Assembly (NCBI GenBank): GCA_029207755.1
Contig: JARCOQ010000009.1
Span: forward strand, 35,486,914 to 35,550,913
Source of the DNA: Chamaea fasciata
Taxonomy: Eukaryota; Chordata; Aves; Passeriformes; Sylviidae
Direction: 5' to 3'
DNA length: 64,000 nucleotides
Within the stretch, counting starts at the first letter, position 1. Each line of letters opens with the position of its first letter. The notes beneath the pieces were generated by a model that saw nothing but the letters and a program-made list of their open reading frames with translations, made no database searches and was not told the DNA's origin. The position numbers were made by a program, and so were the translations under genes. Positions 35,303 to 51,000 of the stretch are shown piece by piece.

Positions 35303-38300
35303 CAGCAATCTGGCAAGAATGTCCCAGCAATGGCAGTGATGTTCCAATGGCTTTGGAGCACAACCAAAGGATCTGGAAATGCTTCTCATAGGAAACAACT
35401 TGATCCCGAAGGTCCAGTTGAAGAGCTACTCCGTCGAGCACAGCCACGCAGGGCTGGCAGGGCCAGGAACTACTCCTGGTTTTCGGGACCAGGCGGGTTT
35501 CTGAGAGCCCTCATCCTGTGCCCTCCTGAAAGGGACTGCCGTTTCAAGAACATCCCCGGTTTTCCAGCATTTTCCTGACCTCTAGTGACAAGATGTGGCT
35601 GTACAGCAGCACTTAACATGCAGTGTTGAACTCTCCCTGAATAAACAAGGAACAAAACTCCTTAACATGGGAAAATGGTTTCTAGATCTGTCAAGATACT
35701 CACCCTCCGCAACCCCTGCAAATTTGCCAGAAAATCCAGCCTGTTTAACAAAGAGACTCAAATTTGGACTGAAAGTCAGGAAACAAGCTGAATGAATACA
35801 AGAAGCTTCCCTTGCACCAGGCTCCAGCTGTGCCCAGGGAAGCCGAGTTACAGGACTAATCCATCAGCAAACCAGAAAAAACAAGGGGTGGGGAGGAGGC
35901 AGTTTGATGGATTACCTTCCCCCGGGACAAATGCATCCTGTTGCACGGACCCAGTGACCTTGGCAAGGCCAGAAACTCGATGGTCTCACCGCTGTCCACT
36001 ATGGACCATGGAGCAAACTCCTGGGAAGCGGATAAGACCTGTGTCACAGGGGTACATCAGCTGCCAGGACCCAGGGCCCTTGTGTTTGGTTTCAAGGGCA
36101 AACACAGAATCCAAATGGGATTATTCCGTCCCAGCTCTGAGTTTCCTATTCTAAACCATGCCAACTTTCTCCACAAATTGGCTTGGAATGGGAGGTGTCT
36201 TCCCGCACCAGTCTGACACAGGAGAAAGAATCCACGGCAAAGTGCTCTTGGATAACTTGGACTCAGGTTTGAATCACCATCCTCCTCTAGGAAACCTCCC
36301 TTCAATGAAACACTGCTCACTCCTATAAGCTCTGACATTCCTGAAAGCAGTTACCTCCCACTTTGGGATTCATGCATTCGACATATTAGAAGTGGTTATG
36401 CCATTTTATTGCTCTTTTTTTCCATCTTATTTTCTATGCAGGGTACTCTGCCTGAGACAAAAGACCTTAACCTGACACACAGTGTGAGCAGAACAAAGCC
36501 AAAGCCCCAGTTTCTGCCAGCCTCCAATTTATTTTCTTTATTGCTCTGAGGGCCTCACTGATTTTGATAAAACACAGCTACAAGAAGAAATCTCGCACAT
36601 AATTAATTAATGATTCATTTCTATTTACTGGGCCCTTTTGTCAAATTAAACTTGTCACATCTGCCATAAATCCCCTCCAGTGCTAAACAAACTCTTTAAT
36701 TAAATCTATTGTGCCATGAGAGCAATGTTTCAGATTGCAGATGACGAAAGGGTTTGGCCCACCCTAGTTTAAAACACCCTTTGGATCACAGCTTCTCTGG
36801 GCAACCTGTGCCAGGGCCTCGCCACGCCCACAGGGAAGAATTTCTTCCCGATATCCCATCCATCCCTGCAAAAGCAAATTTTGAGGTGGGAGACAGAACA
36901 CTGCTCCCAAGCAAAGCAGCTTTCAAGGTCAGATGTATATTTTTAAAGAGTTATTGACAAAATAAGAATATCAGTACTGAGCAGTATGAGACCTCCCTCC
37001 AAACATGCAGAATTCTGTACACATGTTGGTTTAGCTGCCACCAAAAGCAGCACAGCTGTAAAACAGACAAAAGGGAGAGGGAAAAAGAGCAAAACTGTTC
37101 CCAGTAAACAGGTTCACCTCTTGCACAGGGTGCAAACTGCTCTGAGCAAACACCTTGCCCAACACCCCTCAATTAATCATTAAAAACAAACCTAGAGGGT
37201 CCCATTTCACAAAGGGAAATTAAAACTGTGCAGAAGGGGAACTAAGAGGTTCAGGATTTGGAGTCAGCCAAAGGATGCCCCTGGACACCATTTCACTTTG
37301 TAGAGTGAGGAAAAATCTCAACTGCCCTGTCATTTTTCAGGACCAGTCTGACCCTCTGCAAGAGACCCCTCCCATGAAATGTTGGCAGTTAGGGCTGGAT
37401 TTATCACCCAGGAGAGAAAATGCCATTACAAAGGAGCTGAGCAATCAGAAGACAGTGCAAGGAATCCTTTTTCTCCTGATGTTCCCCACCTTTAGGGAGC
37501 TGAGGTGGCCATCAGTTGCTCTGCACTGGCAGCACACGTGTTGCCAAGGGAAATAGGATCAGATCCCAGGCAGGCTGGAGCAAAATCCAATGAAGGGAAA
37601 ACCAGGTAACATGAGGGATTTGCTTCCTTCCCATCTCCAGATCAACAGGGAGGCCAAGAGAAGCACTGCCACCAAGCCCAGCTGCCCTCAGTTTACCTGC
37701 TCCAACTATTATTTACAAGTACTCTTCTTCTGGGCTGTGATGAAACTGCCAATCCTACACTTCCAGCTTAGGTCAAGAAAAGATTCTGCTGGCCTTTCCC
37801 AACCCTATGAGCAACCCCACCTCCTAATGTCATTGCTGGAAACCTCAGAGCACACCTCCGCCTGCCATCCACAGCAAAGCTGCCAGCCCCACATCTGCAC
37901 ACTATTATTTTCTTCTGAGGTGCTTCATTGCTCTCTAAGTCTTTTTGCCCCGGACAGACACTCAGGATCTCCCAGGACACAAAAGACGCTCATTTTTCCT
38001 TTTCATTATCCTGGCAAACAAACCTAGAGAGGGGAAAAAAAGCATTGCTTCCCTCTGACTTGCATGCTGGAAAAACAAATCATCTCTGCAGTGCTCACAG
38101 TCCCTTACAGTAGAAAACAAAATGTGCACAAGGGTATATACAAGGGATGTATGTCACACTGTTTTTAAAAAAAATTCTGGAATTAGTTGCTTCAAAGGTG
38201 AGGAAAGCCATGAGGGAATAGCAGGGGGCTGAATATCTGTCTGCCACATACACCAGCACAGTAAAAAAATTGTTGTCAGCACTGGAAAACTGCCCATCAT

Positions 38301-38420
38301 GTGACTGGGTTTAGCAGACGACGAGCTGCAGGACATGGGCACAAATCCAAGTTCCCTGGAGAGGGAAAATGCCAGGGAGCAGCACTCAGCATCCATGAGC
38401 ACACCATTCCCTCGGCAACG
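35303..38420. other. Intergenic DNA upstream of PCBD1
   Basis: Mostly unique-looking. An AT-rich stretch at about 36,590-36,730 with several TAATTAA words and no repeat signature is the best candidate conserved element in this part. A short CR1 remnant lies at 36,787-36,863. No gene is supported. Confidence 0.4.
36787..36863 (-). mobile_element. Short CR1 LINE fragment, reverse orientation
   Basis: CACAGCTTCTCTGGGCAACCTGTGCCAGGGCCTCGCC followed by AGAATTTCTTCCCGATATCCCATC is an internal piece of reverse-oriented CR1, lacking the usual 3' tail. Confidence 0.88.
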
Positions 38421-38934
38421 GCAGAAAACACCTTTAAAACGCTCGGAAACGTTGTGTGGGGCACTTCGCCTTCCTCCGCCCCATTTCCACGGCTCTCAGG
38501 GCTCGTGCTGCGATTAAACCCGGACTGCAGACGATGCAGCCAGGGATTATCGGTGCACGGAGTTCATGGACCACCCTCCTCACACGTGCTGCCAGCGGCA
38601 TCCAGCGGTGCCATCTCCAGCTGCCCCCCTCCATTCCCGCTCCACCTTCCCCTTGTACCCCACGTTAAGGAAGTGACCCGCAGGGGAGGGGGCGAAACGC
38701 GCCGCGCCTTCGTCGTGCAGGACTTCCAAGAGAGCCTGTGTGGGCATTTCCCGAGCCCCACGGGGCCCCACAGGCAGGTGGCCAGCGGTGGAAAGGCTCG
38801 GCGGGCCGTGGGTGGACCCGGTAGCCTCGCCACGCCTCCGGCCGTCCCGGACAAGCCCCGGCTCCAGCGAGATCCGGCACGGCGAGCATCACCCGAGGCG
38901 CACCGGGGACGGAGGCCACGGAGAGCCGCGGGCC

Positions 38935-43231
<4,297 letters not shown>

Positions 43232-43498
43232 GCAGGGATACAGGCAGCCAAAACCCCACTGTGCCACTGTGTCCTGCCTAGATGGCTGCACCCAGAGCCT
43301 TTTCCCATTTCCAAGCTAGATCCTGGATCCAGACAGCCAGGCACCTCACCAGCCTCCCCAGCGCAGCTCAGATGGATGGAGGCACTTCTCAGGGTGCATG
43401 TATCCATCTCTGAGCTTGCAAATGCCATCCTTAAATCCTTCCCTAGCCATGTGATCCCACACCCCCAACTGCTGAGCCTCTTACCAGGAGTCAGTCAT

Positions 43499-43970
43499 AG
43501 CACAGAGTCACAGGATGATTTGGGTTGAAAGAGACCTTAAAGATCATTTTTTTCCACCCCCTGCCATGGGCAGGGACGACTTCCACTACCCCAGGTCGCT
43601 CCCAGCCCCATCCAACCTGGCCTTGAACACTGCCAGGGATGGGACAGCCACAGCCTCTCTGGGCAACCTGTGCCAGGGCCTCACCACTGTCACAGGGAAG
43701 AGTTTTTTCCCAATATCCCACCTAAACCTATTTTGTGTGAATCCATTCCTCCTCATCCTGTTATTACGTGCTCCTGTAAAAAGTCCTCCGTGTTTCTTGT
43801 CAGTTCCTTCAGGTACTGGAAGGCTGAAATTTGGTCACCCCAGAGCTTCTCATCTCTGGGCTAAACAATGCCAATTCTCTCAGCCTTTCCTCATGGCAGA
43901 GGTGCTCCATCCCCTGTGATCATCTTGGTGCCTTCCCTGAACTCTCTCCAACAGGTTGATGTCCTTCCAG
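43499..43970 (-). mobile_element. CR1 LINE fragment inside the PCBD1 3' UTR
   Basis: Starting with AGTCACAGGATGATTTGGGTTGAAAG, it runs through the CCCCCTGCCATGGGCAGGGACGAC, GGCAACCTGTGCCAGGGCCTCACC, TCTCTCAGCCTTTCCTCATGG and TTGGTGCCTTCCCTGAACTCTCTCCAACA blocks, a reverse CR1 of about 470 bp. It lies between the PCBD1 stop codon and the only clear poly(A) signal, so it is probably transcribed as part of the 3' UTR. Confidence 0.93.
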
Positions 43971-44227
43971 AGTCAAGATACACCATGGCACCAGTAAATC
44001 TGTCCAGTGCCTGCCCCCAGTCTAGCCCTTGTTGTTGCTCCTTACCTCCTGGAATGTGCTTTCTGCCCAAAACGTGTATTGTGAACCCTTTGGCTTCTCT
44101 GTAACCAAGCAGCAAGGTGCTGTGCATTTTGTCATTGCTGTAACCCCTCTCTAGCAGTATTACATGGCACGTGGTCTCACCGCGACTGGATGCAGCCTCT
44201 AGTAGGATACCAACTGAAAATGTTTAC

Positions 44228-44233
44228 AATAAA
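44228..44233 (+). terminator. PCBD1: AATAAA poly(A) signal of PCBD1
   Basis: It lies in the text TTTACAATAAACATCTCG about 1.0 kb after the PCBD1 stop codon and is followed by T-rich and GT-rich sequence. It is the first canonical signal downstream of the stop. Confidence 0.7.
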
Positions 44234-45130
44234 CATCTCGTTTAACCTGATGGCTCTTTGGAAGGAGGCTTCACTGATCAAATGACACCACCAGGTTTTC
44301 CCAAGGGCAGGTACTGCCCTGACTGCTCTCAAGAAGATGCTTCTGCCACAGAAAAACTTCACACAGAAATGGCAGTTCCCTTCACCTCAGAGTGACTGGG
44401 GTCTGAAAGATAAAAAGACAATCAAAGCCAGGGCAGGTAAAAACTGCTTGTGTAAAATCACAGCTGTGCCACAGCCAAGGCAAAAACGCAGGCAAAATAC
44501 AACCAAAAGGCACAAAAGCACCAGAGCACTGGGGCAGGGGCTGCTTAGGGTAGAATACTTCCCAAAAAGAGGTTGTGGGTGGATTCGGTGGTACAATGTC
44601 TTCACTGATAGAATAAACAATCTTCATGTGAAACCAACAGCATGTGCTTTCAGCACAACAGTCTGAGGAAAAACACTACAAACACCCAGTTGAGGTCTTT
44701 TTTCTTCTCTTTTTTTAACGCTTTAAAATTCTACAAAGTATTAATAGAAAATCTGTAGCTCTTAACTTCCAGCATCCTTGAACATCACAGACAAGATGCA
44801 GACACAGAGGACACCTTCATTTTGATAGAAGGACAGAGCAGCCCTCAGGCAGAGTTAGTAAGATTCATAAACCACCCTGCCTGCCACAGACCAGGCTGTG
44901 CATGAGCAAATTCCAGGAACAGGTCCCCATTCATTCAAACAAGCACTGAAGCAGAAAAAGAGCTCAGTGAGCCTAGATAGCTAAACTCACCATTTTAATA
45001 CAAACCAGGCCCAATTTCACCAGCTCTCCAGCTATTTCAGCCTCCGGTTTGACAGTGGCAAATCAGAGCAAAGCAGAAAAATGCCATCAGATCAACTCAT
45101 CCCATTTGTCCATTAAAAAGTTCTCATAGA

Positions 45131-45136
45131 TTTATT
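45131..45136 (-). terminator. SGPL1: Candidate AATAAA poly(A) signal of SGPL1
   Basis: Plus-strand TTTATT reads AATAAA on the minus strand, about 2.7 kb past the SGPL1 stop codon. A weaker ATTAAA (minus strand) lies at 44,994-44,999. Which is used cannot be told from the sequence. Confidence 0.4.
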
Positions 45137-45430
45137 GGGCAAGGTATTATTGTGTTGTATGCAACCCTTCCACTCCCCTCTTCCTCAAGTCATCAGAAAA
45201 GTGCAGATGAAATCCATGGCATGAAGACACATCTCTTCTTGGTCCATTCCACTGGATATTCTTCATTCTAGTACCTAAGAATAGGTGAATCCCTTGGAGT
45301 GCTTTGTACAAGCAACAAAATGAATGTCCTGCTTGGAAAACCTGAAAATCCTGTAGGAATTAACTGTGGCAAGGATCCCTCCAGGTATAAAAGTACCATC
45401 CAGTTTCAGATCATAATCCAGTTCATCAAA

Positions 45431-45453
45431 TTTTTTTTTTTTTTTTTTTTTTT
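45431..45453. repeat. Poly(T) tract (poly(A) on the SGPL1 strand)
   Basis: An uninterrupted run of about 23 T on the plus strand. It lies in the probable SGPL1 3' UTR. It may be the tail of an old retrotransposed sequence or a simple expansion. Confidence 0.95.
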
Positions 45454-47859
45454 GTCTTAGAAACAATCACACAGCCTGTAAATCCATTTTTCCAAGACCA
45501 TTTGGCATGATAAAGTAGATGCAGGTTATACGTTGGTGACAAGGATGAATAAAACCTACACACCAGGGAATTACAGTGGCCTATTCCCGACCACAGAATT
45601 ACATTTACAGTATTGGACAAATACACATGGAACAATTAAACCCACAAATATTATTAATAAGCAAAGTCCAGAATAGAATACATTGACTTACAAATAACAT
45701 CTTCAAATACATCCAAAAATGTGAAATGGAGCACTGATCTGTTAGATCCACCTACTTCCTGGGAGGAAAACGCAACCAGGGAAGGAAGAGAAGTAAGTTT
45801 CACTCTCCTTCAGCCCACCCCAATCCACCCCTTCTTTCTTTTAAAGCAGAAACAAAAAGAGTACCTCCCTTTTTTTTTTTTTTTTGTTCTGTTAAATCTC
45901 GGTTCCAAAGAGAACCATCACAGTAGCCAGACACTGAAGCCTGTCTCCAAAGTACTGCAAACTCAGAGATACAGCAATGGTCACATTGGCAAGACCTTGA
46001 GAGAACAAATAGGTCCAATACAAACTGCCAAAGCTGATATCACCATCAAGAGACTCTCGGGCAATTCAATGATTTCAAAAGAGCTCAGAGACTTACATGA
46101 AGTCATCAAGCTCAGGGCAGATGGCCAAAATGCTTCTGTCTCTTAGCACAGGGAATAAAGCTTTTGGAAAGCCACGATCCTTCCCACAATGGCTGGGCTG
46201 AAGACTCAGTGGTTTGTGCAAGAGCTGGTCAGTGACCTCATTCCTTAAAACTCCTGTGCTTCAGCCAGGGTCAGCTTCAGGCTAACAGGCTACAGCAGAC
46301 ATATGCCTTCAGATGCCCTGCACAGGACTCTGCAGACACAGCATGAAGTCTTCGCCCACATGTGGGATTCTGCCTGGGAAACTCTCTGCTCCATGCAAAA
46401 AGCTGAGAGGAAACATGGGAAAGCCCTGCAGGAGTAACTCTAACACTATTTGAGAGATTCTGGCTTATCCTTGAGGCCACAACTGCCTCACAAGGCTGCA
46501 CTGGGAAAACTCTCTCACCCTAAAAACAGCGGGGAAGAATAGGAAGGCTAAGCCACGTGCCCAAGGCTGGAACACCTCTAACTTGCTGCATCCTTTCCTC
46601 TGCTTCTCCCAGCATCTTTGTAATACTGTGAAGGGACTTGGCTCATTACAACTACTATCCTACCTAACAGGCAAGGGTGCTTCCTCTGAGGCCAGCCTGC
46701 CTTTGAGGTTTGTTTTCAGAATTAGTACCATAAAGAAACGACCACAACCAAGGTTGTGGTCAAACAGCTGAACCCTCCAATCCTCCCTGGCATGCCACAA
46801 AAAAAAAGCCAGAGAAGCATCAAGGCACAATGGTGAATGCCCTTTTGAGAATGTGCCTTAAAAGAATCAGTGCAAAGAGCTGAGATTACTCCTATTATAA
46901 AAGTCACCTTTTTGATACTAAAAGACCATGGTAAAAAAAACCATCTGCGCACAATGCCCCGGCTGTGACACAGGCCAGGGCCTGGCTGGCTCTGCTACAG
47001 CATTGTGAGGGGACAGTGTAAAACCTTCAAGTTCTGAACAGTGAAATGAGTTTTGCACCTCCCTCCAGATTTGTGCAAGGGAAAACAGCACTCCTGGGTG
47101 GTCAGTGCATGTCTTCTACAAGAGGCAGGGGACCAAAACAGCGATGATGTACCATCATTTTCAGTACCATCCCGTTCCTCTCCCTACACCACCCACTTGG
47201 TTTCTATTTCCGCTGTTGCTCAAGAGATTCCAGAAAAGGATTTTGTGTTGTGTTTTTCTCCCCCTTAGCAGATATTGATTGCAGTCTCACTGAGGTCTCC
47301 AGAGGGGATTTCAAAAGGAGGCCATGACTACTTTCCCTCTGCCAATTTATCAGCTCTGCATTACACAGATAAAAGGCTCCCAGCACAGTCTGTTAAATGC
47401 AGCAGCGTACAGGAATACTCAAGAGAAAACAAATTTTCCAGTTTGCTGTATACCATTAACTTCGGGGAAGATCGGAGCCGTGGAACACAATGTGAGAACT
47501 CAGATTTAACACTTGGCTGGACACTGGCTGAATACCAGGTCTGAGGAGGAGAACAACACAGAATGAAGTGACATGCAGAATACCTGAGGAATTCAAGAGC
47601 TGTGGAATGGACATTCAATTCACCATCAATAGCCATGATGAAAACAGGCAGAGAGGAGGAAGGAAAAGCCCTAAACCAGAAAGTGGGCATGAAAACAACG
47701 CAGATTTCAGAAGAGACTAAGACAGGGAAGGAATTCTTCCAGATCAAGCCACCCTCAGACCTGCAATTATAGGAACAAAGGTACTGCAATCTCTTTCCCT
47801 AGGAAACCTTTGGAACCACCCCAGTGCTCGCAGGCAAGGCACCGATTGTTGCACTACAG

Positions 47860-48000
47860 TCAGTGGTGGCTGGGAGAGCCGTTCATGTGCTTTTCACTGC
47901 CGGGAACATCCGTGCTGTAGAGGCCATCCAGGTACGCCTGGGAAATCTCCGCTACCAGGCTCCTATCTGGGACGGACTGTGCCATTCCATAGATGGCTCC
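47860..48000 (-). CDS. SGPL1: SGPL1 last coding exon and stop
   Basis: The acceptor TCTGCTTAG, then [15 protein letters not shown] to MNGSPSHH and TGA at 47,860-47,862 (minus strand). The last residues follow the human pattern MNGSPKPH, which supports a true terminal exon. Confidence 0.96.
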   Translation of the reverse strand, partial: GAIYGMAQSVPDRSLVAEISQAYLDGLYSTDVPGSEKHMNGSPSHH

Positions 48001-51000
48001 CTAAGCAGAGAAGAGCAGGCTGTTACACCGGAGAAACACCCTGAGCCCAAACACCCCCGCGCTGTCTGCTGGCCTCCTCACCATGCCGGTGGTCTTGGCA
48101 TTGAGGTCCTTCATGATGTCCTGGATGCTGTCCCTGACATCCTTCAGGAACTGCTCAGCAACGCCGGGCTTTGTGTGCAGCTGGGTGATGCAGAGATGGA
48201 TGCTGGGCAGGCAGGGCAGAGGGCAGAGATTAACCACCTCCAGTACACACAGCTCCACATTTTCTGAGCACCCCACAGCAGCTGAGCCTCTCTGTGGCCA
48301 GTGATAACTGTATATCTCCTTAAAACAGCATTCCCACTAAGGGTAATCCCTGCAAAATGCTTGCTAGAACCAGCTCCTTCCTCCTTCCTGACTTCACTTA
48401 GGTTTAAGTTTCTCACCTCATTCCACATACCTCTGGTAAGGAAAATGCAGCTGCCTGCAAGCATCGTGACCCCTGCCATCATTCCTCTCTCCTTCCTCTG
48501 CAGCTTCTAAGCCATCACCAGAAAGGAAGCACCCACCTCTGAACTGTCACCTCAGGCTCTCTGGACTTTGCTTCACATGGCCAATCAATTTTTTTTTTCA
48601 GTGCAGCTGCATCTGGGAGCACTGGTCCCTTTTCCCCACAAAAGCCCAATTTCCCACTTAAAAGAAGTCTCTGACAAAGATTAATTTTACATTGAAAATG
48701 ATCAGCTCTTCACTATTGTTTTAATTTCCTTCATCTTCAGTGGGCAGGACGAAGACAGTAAAAATAAATCAATCTACAAACTCTCAGTTAACTAAACATG
48801 AGATAGAGCCTTGGTTATTTATATTTTTCTGCTTGTATTAGATAGAGGTAAATAGAACAGGAGCCTCAGATATGTCCTTTGCCAGACTCATTAAAATTAC
48901 TATTACTTTATCTTCACTGCTGTATAACGGCAATTACAAAAGTGATTCCTACTCTGCAGAGGAAAATTCTACATACAATTTATCAGCTATGGACAACAGT
49001 ACTCTGCAAATCACAGGAGCTACATGGCCTGAAGTTGACCATCTTGCATACCTCGGCTAAATACATCACCCCCTGGTCTCCCCACACTCACCTTGGTGGG
49101 AACTGTAGGACATTCAAGTTCCATCCTTTTGCAGCTAAAAAATTAGATAATCGATAGATGTCAAAAGTGTCCGAGCCAATGGAGAGGACAGACACCTCTG
49201 GCTTCCCAAAAATGAAGATGCTGTCAATTTTTCTCAACCTTGAAAAGAAGGAGTAAAAAAGAAATGATTGGTCAGGGTTACAGGGTTCAGACATTCTGTC
49301 CACCCAGCTGGAGCCTTAAAGGGAAAGTTGCAGAAGGGAACATATTGCAGCACATTCCCACCCAAAAATCATGCACCCAGCCCAGGCCATTGGGACTTGC
49401 CAGAGAATCTGGGTCATTACATACCCTAAAGTCAAGTAAACTCAGGAAGAAATGGAAAAGAAGGAAGACAGAAAACCAAAGAAAATCAGTCTCTCTTACA
49501 GAGTCACACAAGCACCCCAACAAGGAAGAGTAACCCTTCTTTTCTCCTCCCTCCAGATTCCCCCTCAGGCACGACTGAGGCAGAAGGAATTTTCAAAAAC
49601 TGAATAAAAGTGCCTGCACCCCTCCCATCTGTATCCCTCAGCTATCTGGGCACAAACAAATGTTCTCTGCCCAGTTGGTCCCACCCAGCAGGTAGCAGGG
49701 AAAAACAAAACAAAAGCAGTTTGGGGAGGAGGGGTCCAGCCCAGGGCTGAAGAGCACAACCCACACACTGAGGCACCCACATACTCTGATTCGAGGAAAC
49801 GGGCTGTTTTAATGATCTTCTTCGTAGCCTCAACATAGCCCGACTCTCCAATGTGCAGCAGGGTTGCCCAACATGCAGCTATGATCCCACCAGGCCTGGA
49901 GCCTGCCACGGAGGGGGAGGCATAAATTCCCCCTTGCCAGTCAGGGGCTATGAAGAACTGGTACTTCCTGTAGTCCTTGTCACTGTAGAGCACCACCGAG
50001 GAGCCCTTTGGAGCATAGCCATACTGCAAGGGGCACAGAAAGGGTTAGAAAGCAGCAAGAGGGCACAGGAATGCATCCCAGTCCTCATCAAGATCCCATC
50101 TGTGGATGTGCTGGAGAGCAAAAGGCTCTGTAGAGGGCTTGAGACAGGCTGGATCCATGGGCAGAGGTTCAGCAAGCCAAAGTGCCAGACCCCCTTGGGT
50201 CACAGCAACCCCCTACAGCTCCAGGCTGGAGCAGAGGGGCTTGAAAGCTGGAAAGGGTCTTGGGGCACTGGTGACAGTGGCCATGAGCCACCATGTGCCC
50301 ATGTGGCAACGGCACCTGGCCTGGATCAGGAATAGTGTGACCAGCAGGACCAGGGCAGTGATTGGCCCTCTGTGCTGGGGGCCTGTTAGCGCTGTGTCCA
50401 GTTCTGGGCTCTCACAGCCAGAGAGCCCTGGAGGGGCTGGTGTGTGTCCAGGGAAGGGGGGAAGGGGCTTGAGCCCCAGGAGCAGCTGAGGGAGCTGGTA
50501 GAGCTCAGCCTGGAGAGGAGGGAAGCCGGTGGGGCTCAGCCTGGAGGCTCAGGGAGGACCTTCTCACTCTCTACAACTTCTTGACAGGAGCATGGAGCCA
50601 GATGGGGGTGAGGTTCTGCTCAGAGGAAACAAGTGACAGGACAAGAGGAAACAGCTTTAAGTTGTGCCAGGGGAGGCTAAGGTTAGAAATCAGGACAAAT
50701 TTCTTTGTGGAAGGGGAAAAAGGAGCTGTCAGGACTGAAGGGGCTGCCCAGGAGGGTGGTGGAGACTCCATACCTGGAGGTGTTTGTGGAATTACTGGAT
50801 GTGGCACTCAGTGCTCTGGTCTGGTTGATAAGGTGGGGACTGGTCACAGGTTGGACTCAATCTTGGAGTTTTTTTCCAAACTGAGGGGTTCTGTACTTTG
50901 GCACACAGCACAAAGCACGTGAAAAGAACAGCCCCTACCCCTGCACCTCAGTGCTCCTCCACACAGTGGGGAAGAAATGCCTGAAGGCCAGGATGGCAAC

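Larger units (their letters stand above)
43232..44250 (+). other. PCBD1: PCBD1 3' untranslated region (inferred)
   Basis: From the stop codon to about 20 bases past AATAAA at 44,228-44,233. No AATAAA or ATTAAA was found between the stop and that signal. About half of the length is a reverse CR1 fragment. The exact cleavage site is not known. Confidence 0.65.
45110..47859 (-). other. SGPL1: SGPL1 3' untranslated region (inferred)
   Basis: The minus-strand sequence after the SGPL1 stop codon at 47,860 contains no further SGPL1-like coding sequence, and long 3' UTRs are known for this gene. Its extent rests on the candidate poly(A) signal at 45,131. It includes T runs on the plus strand at 45,431-45,453 and about 45,869-45,885. 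No mobile element was recognised in it. Confidence 0.5.

Noticed and set aside
49853..50335. 160-codon plus-strand open frame
   Set aside because: It runs antisense to an SGPL1 exon and then into the CR1 at 50,130-50,895.
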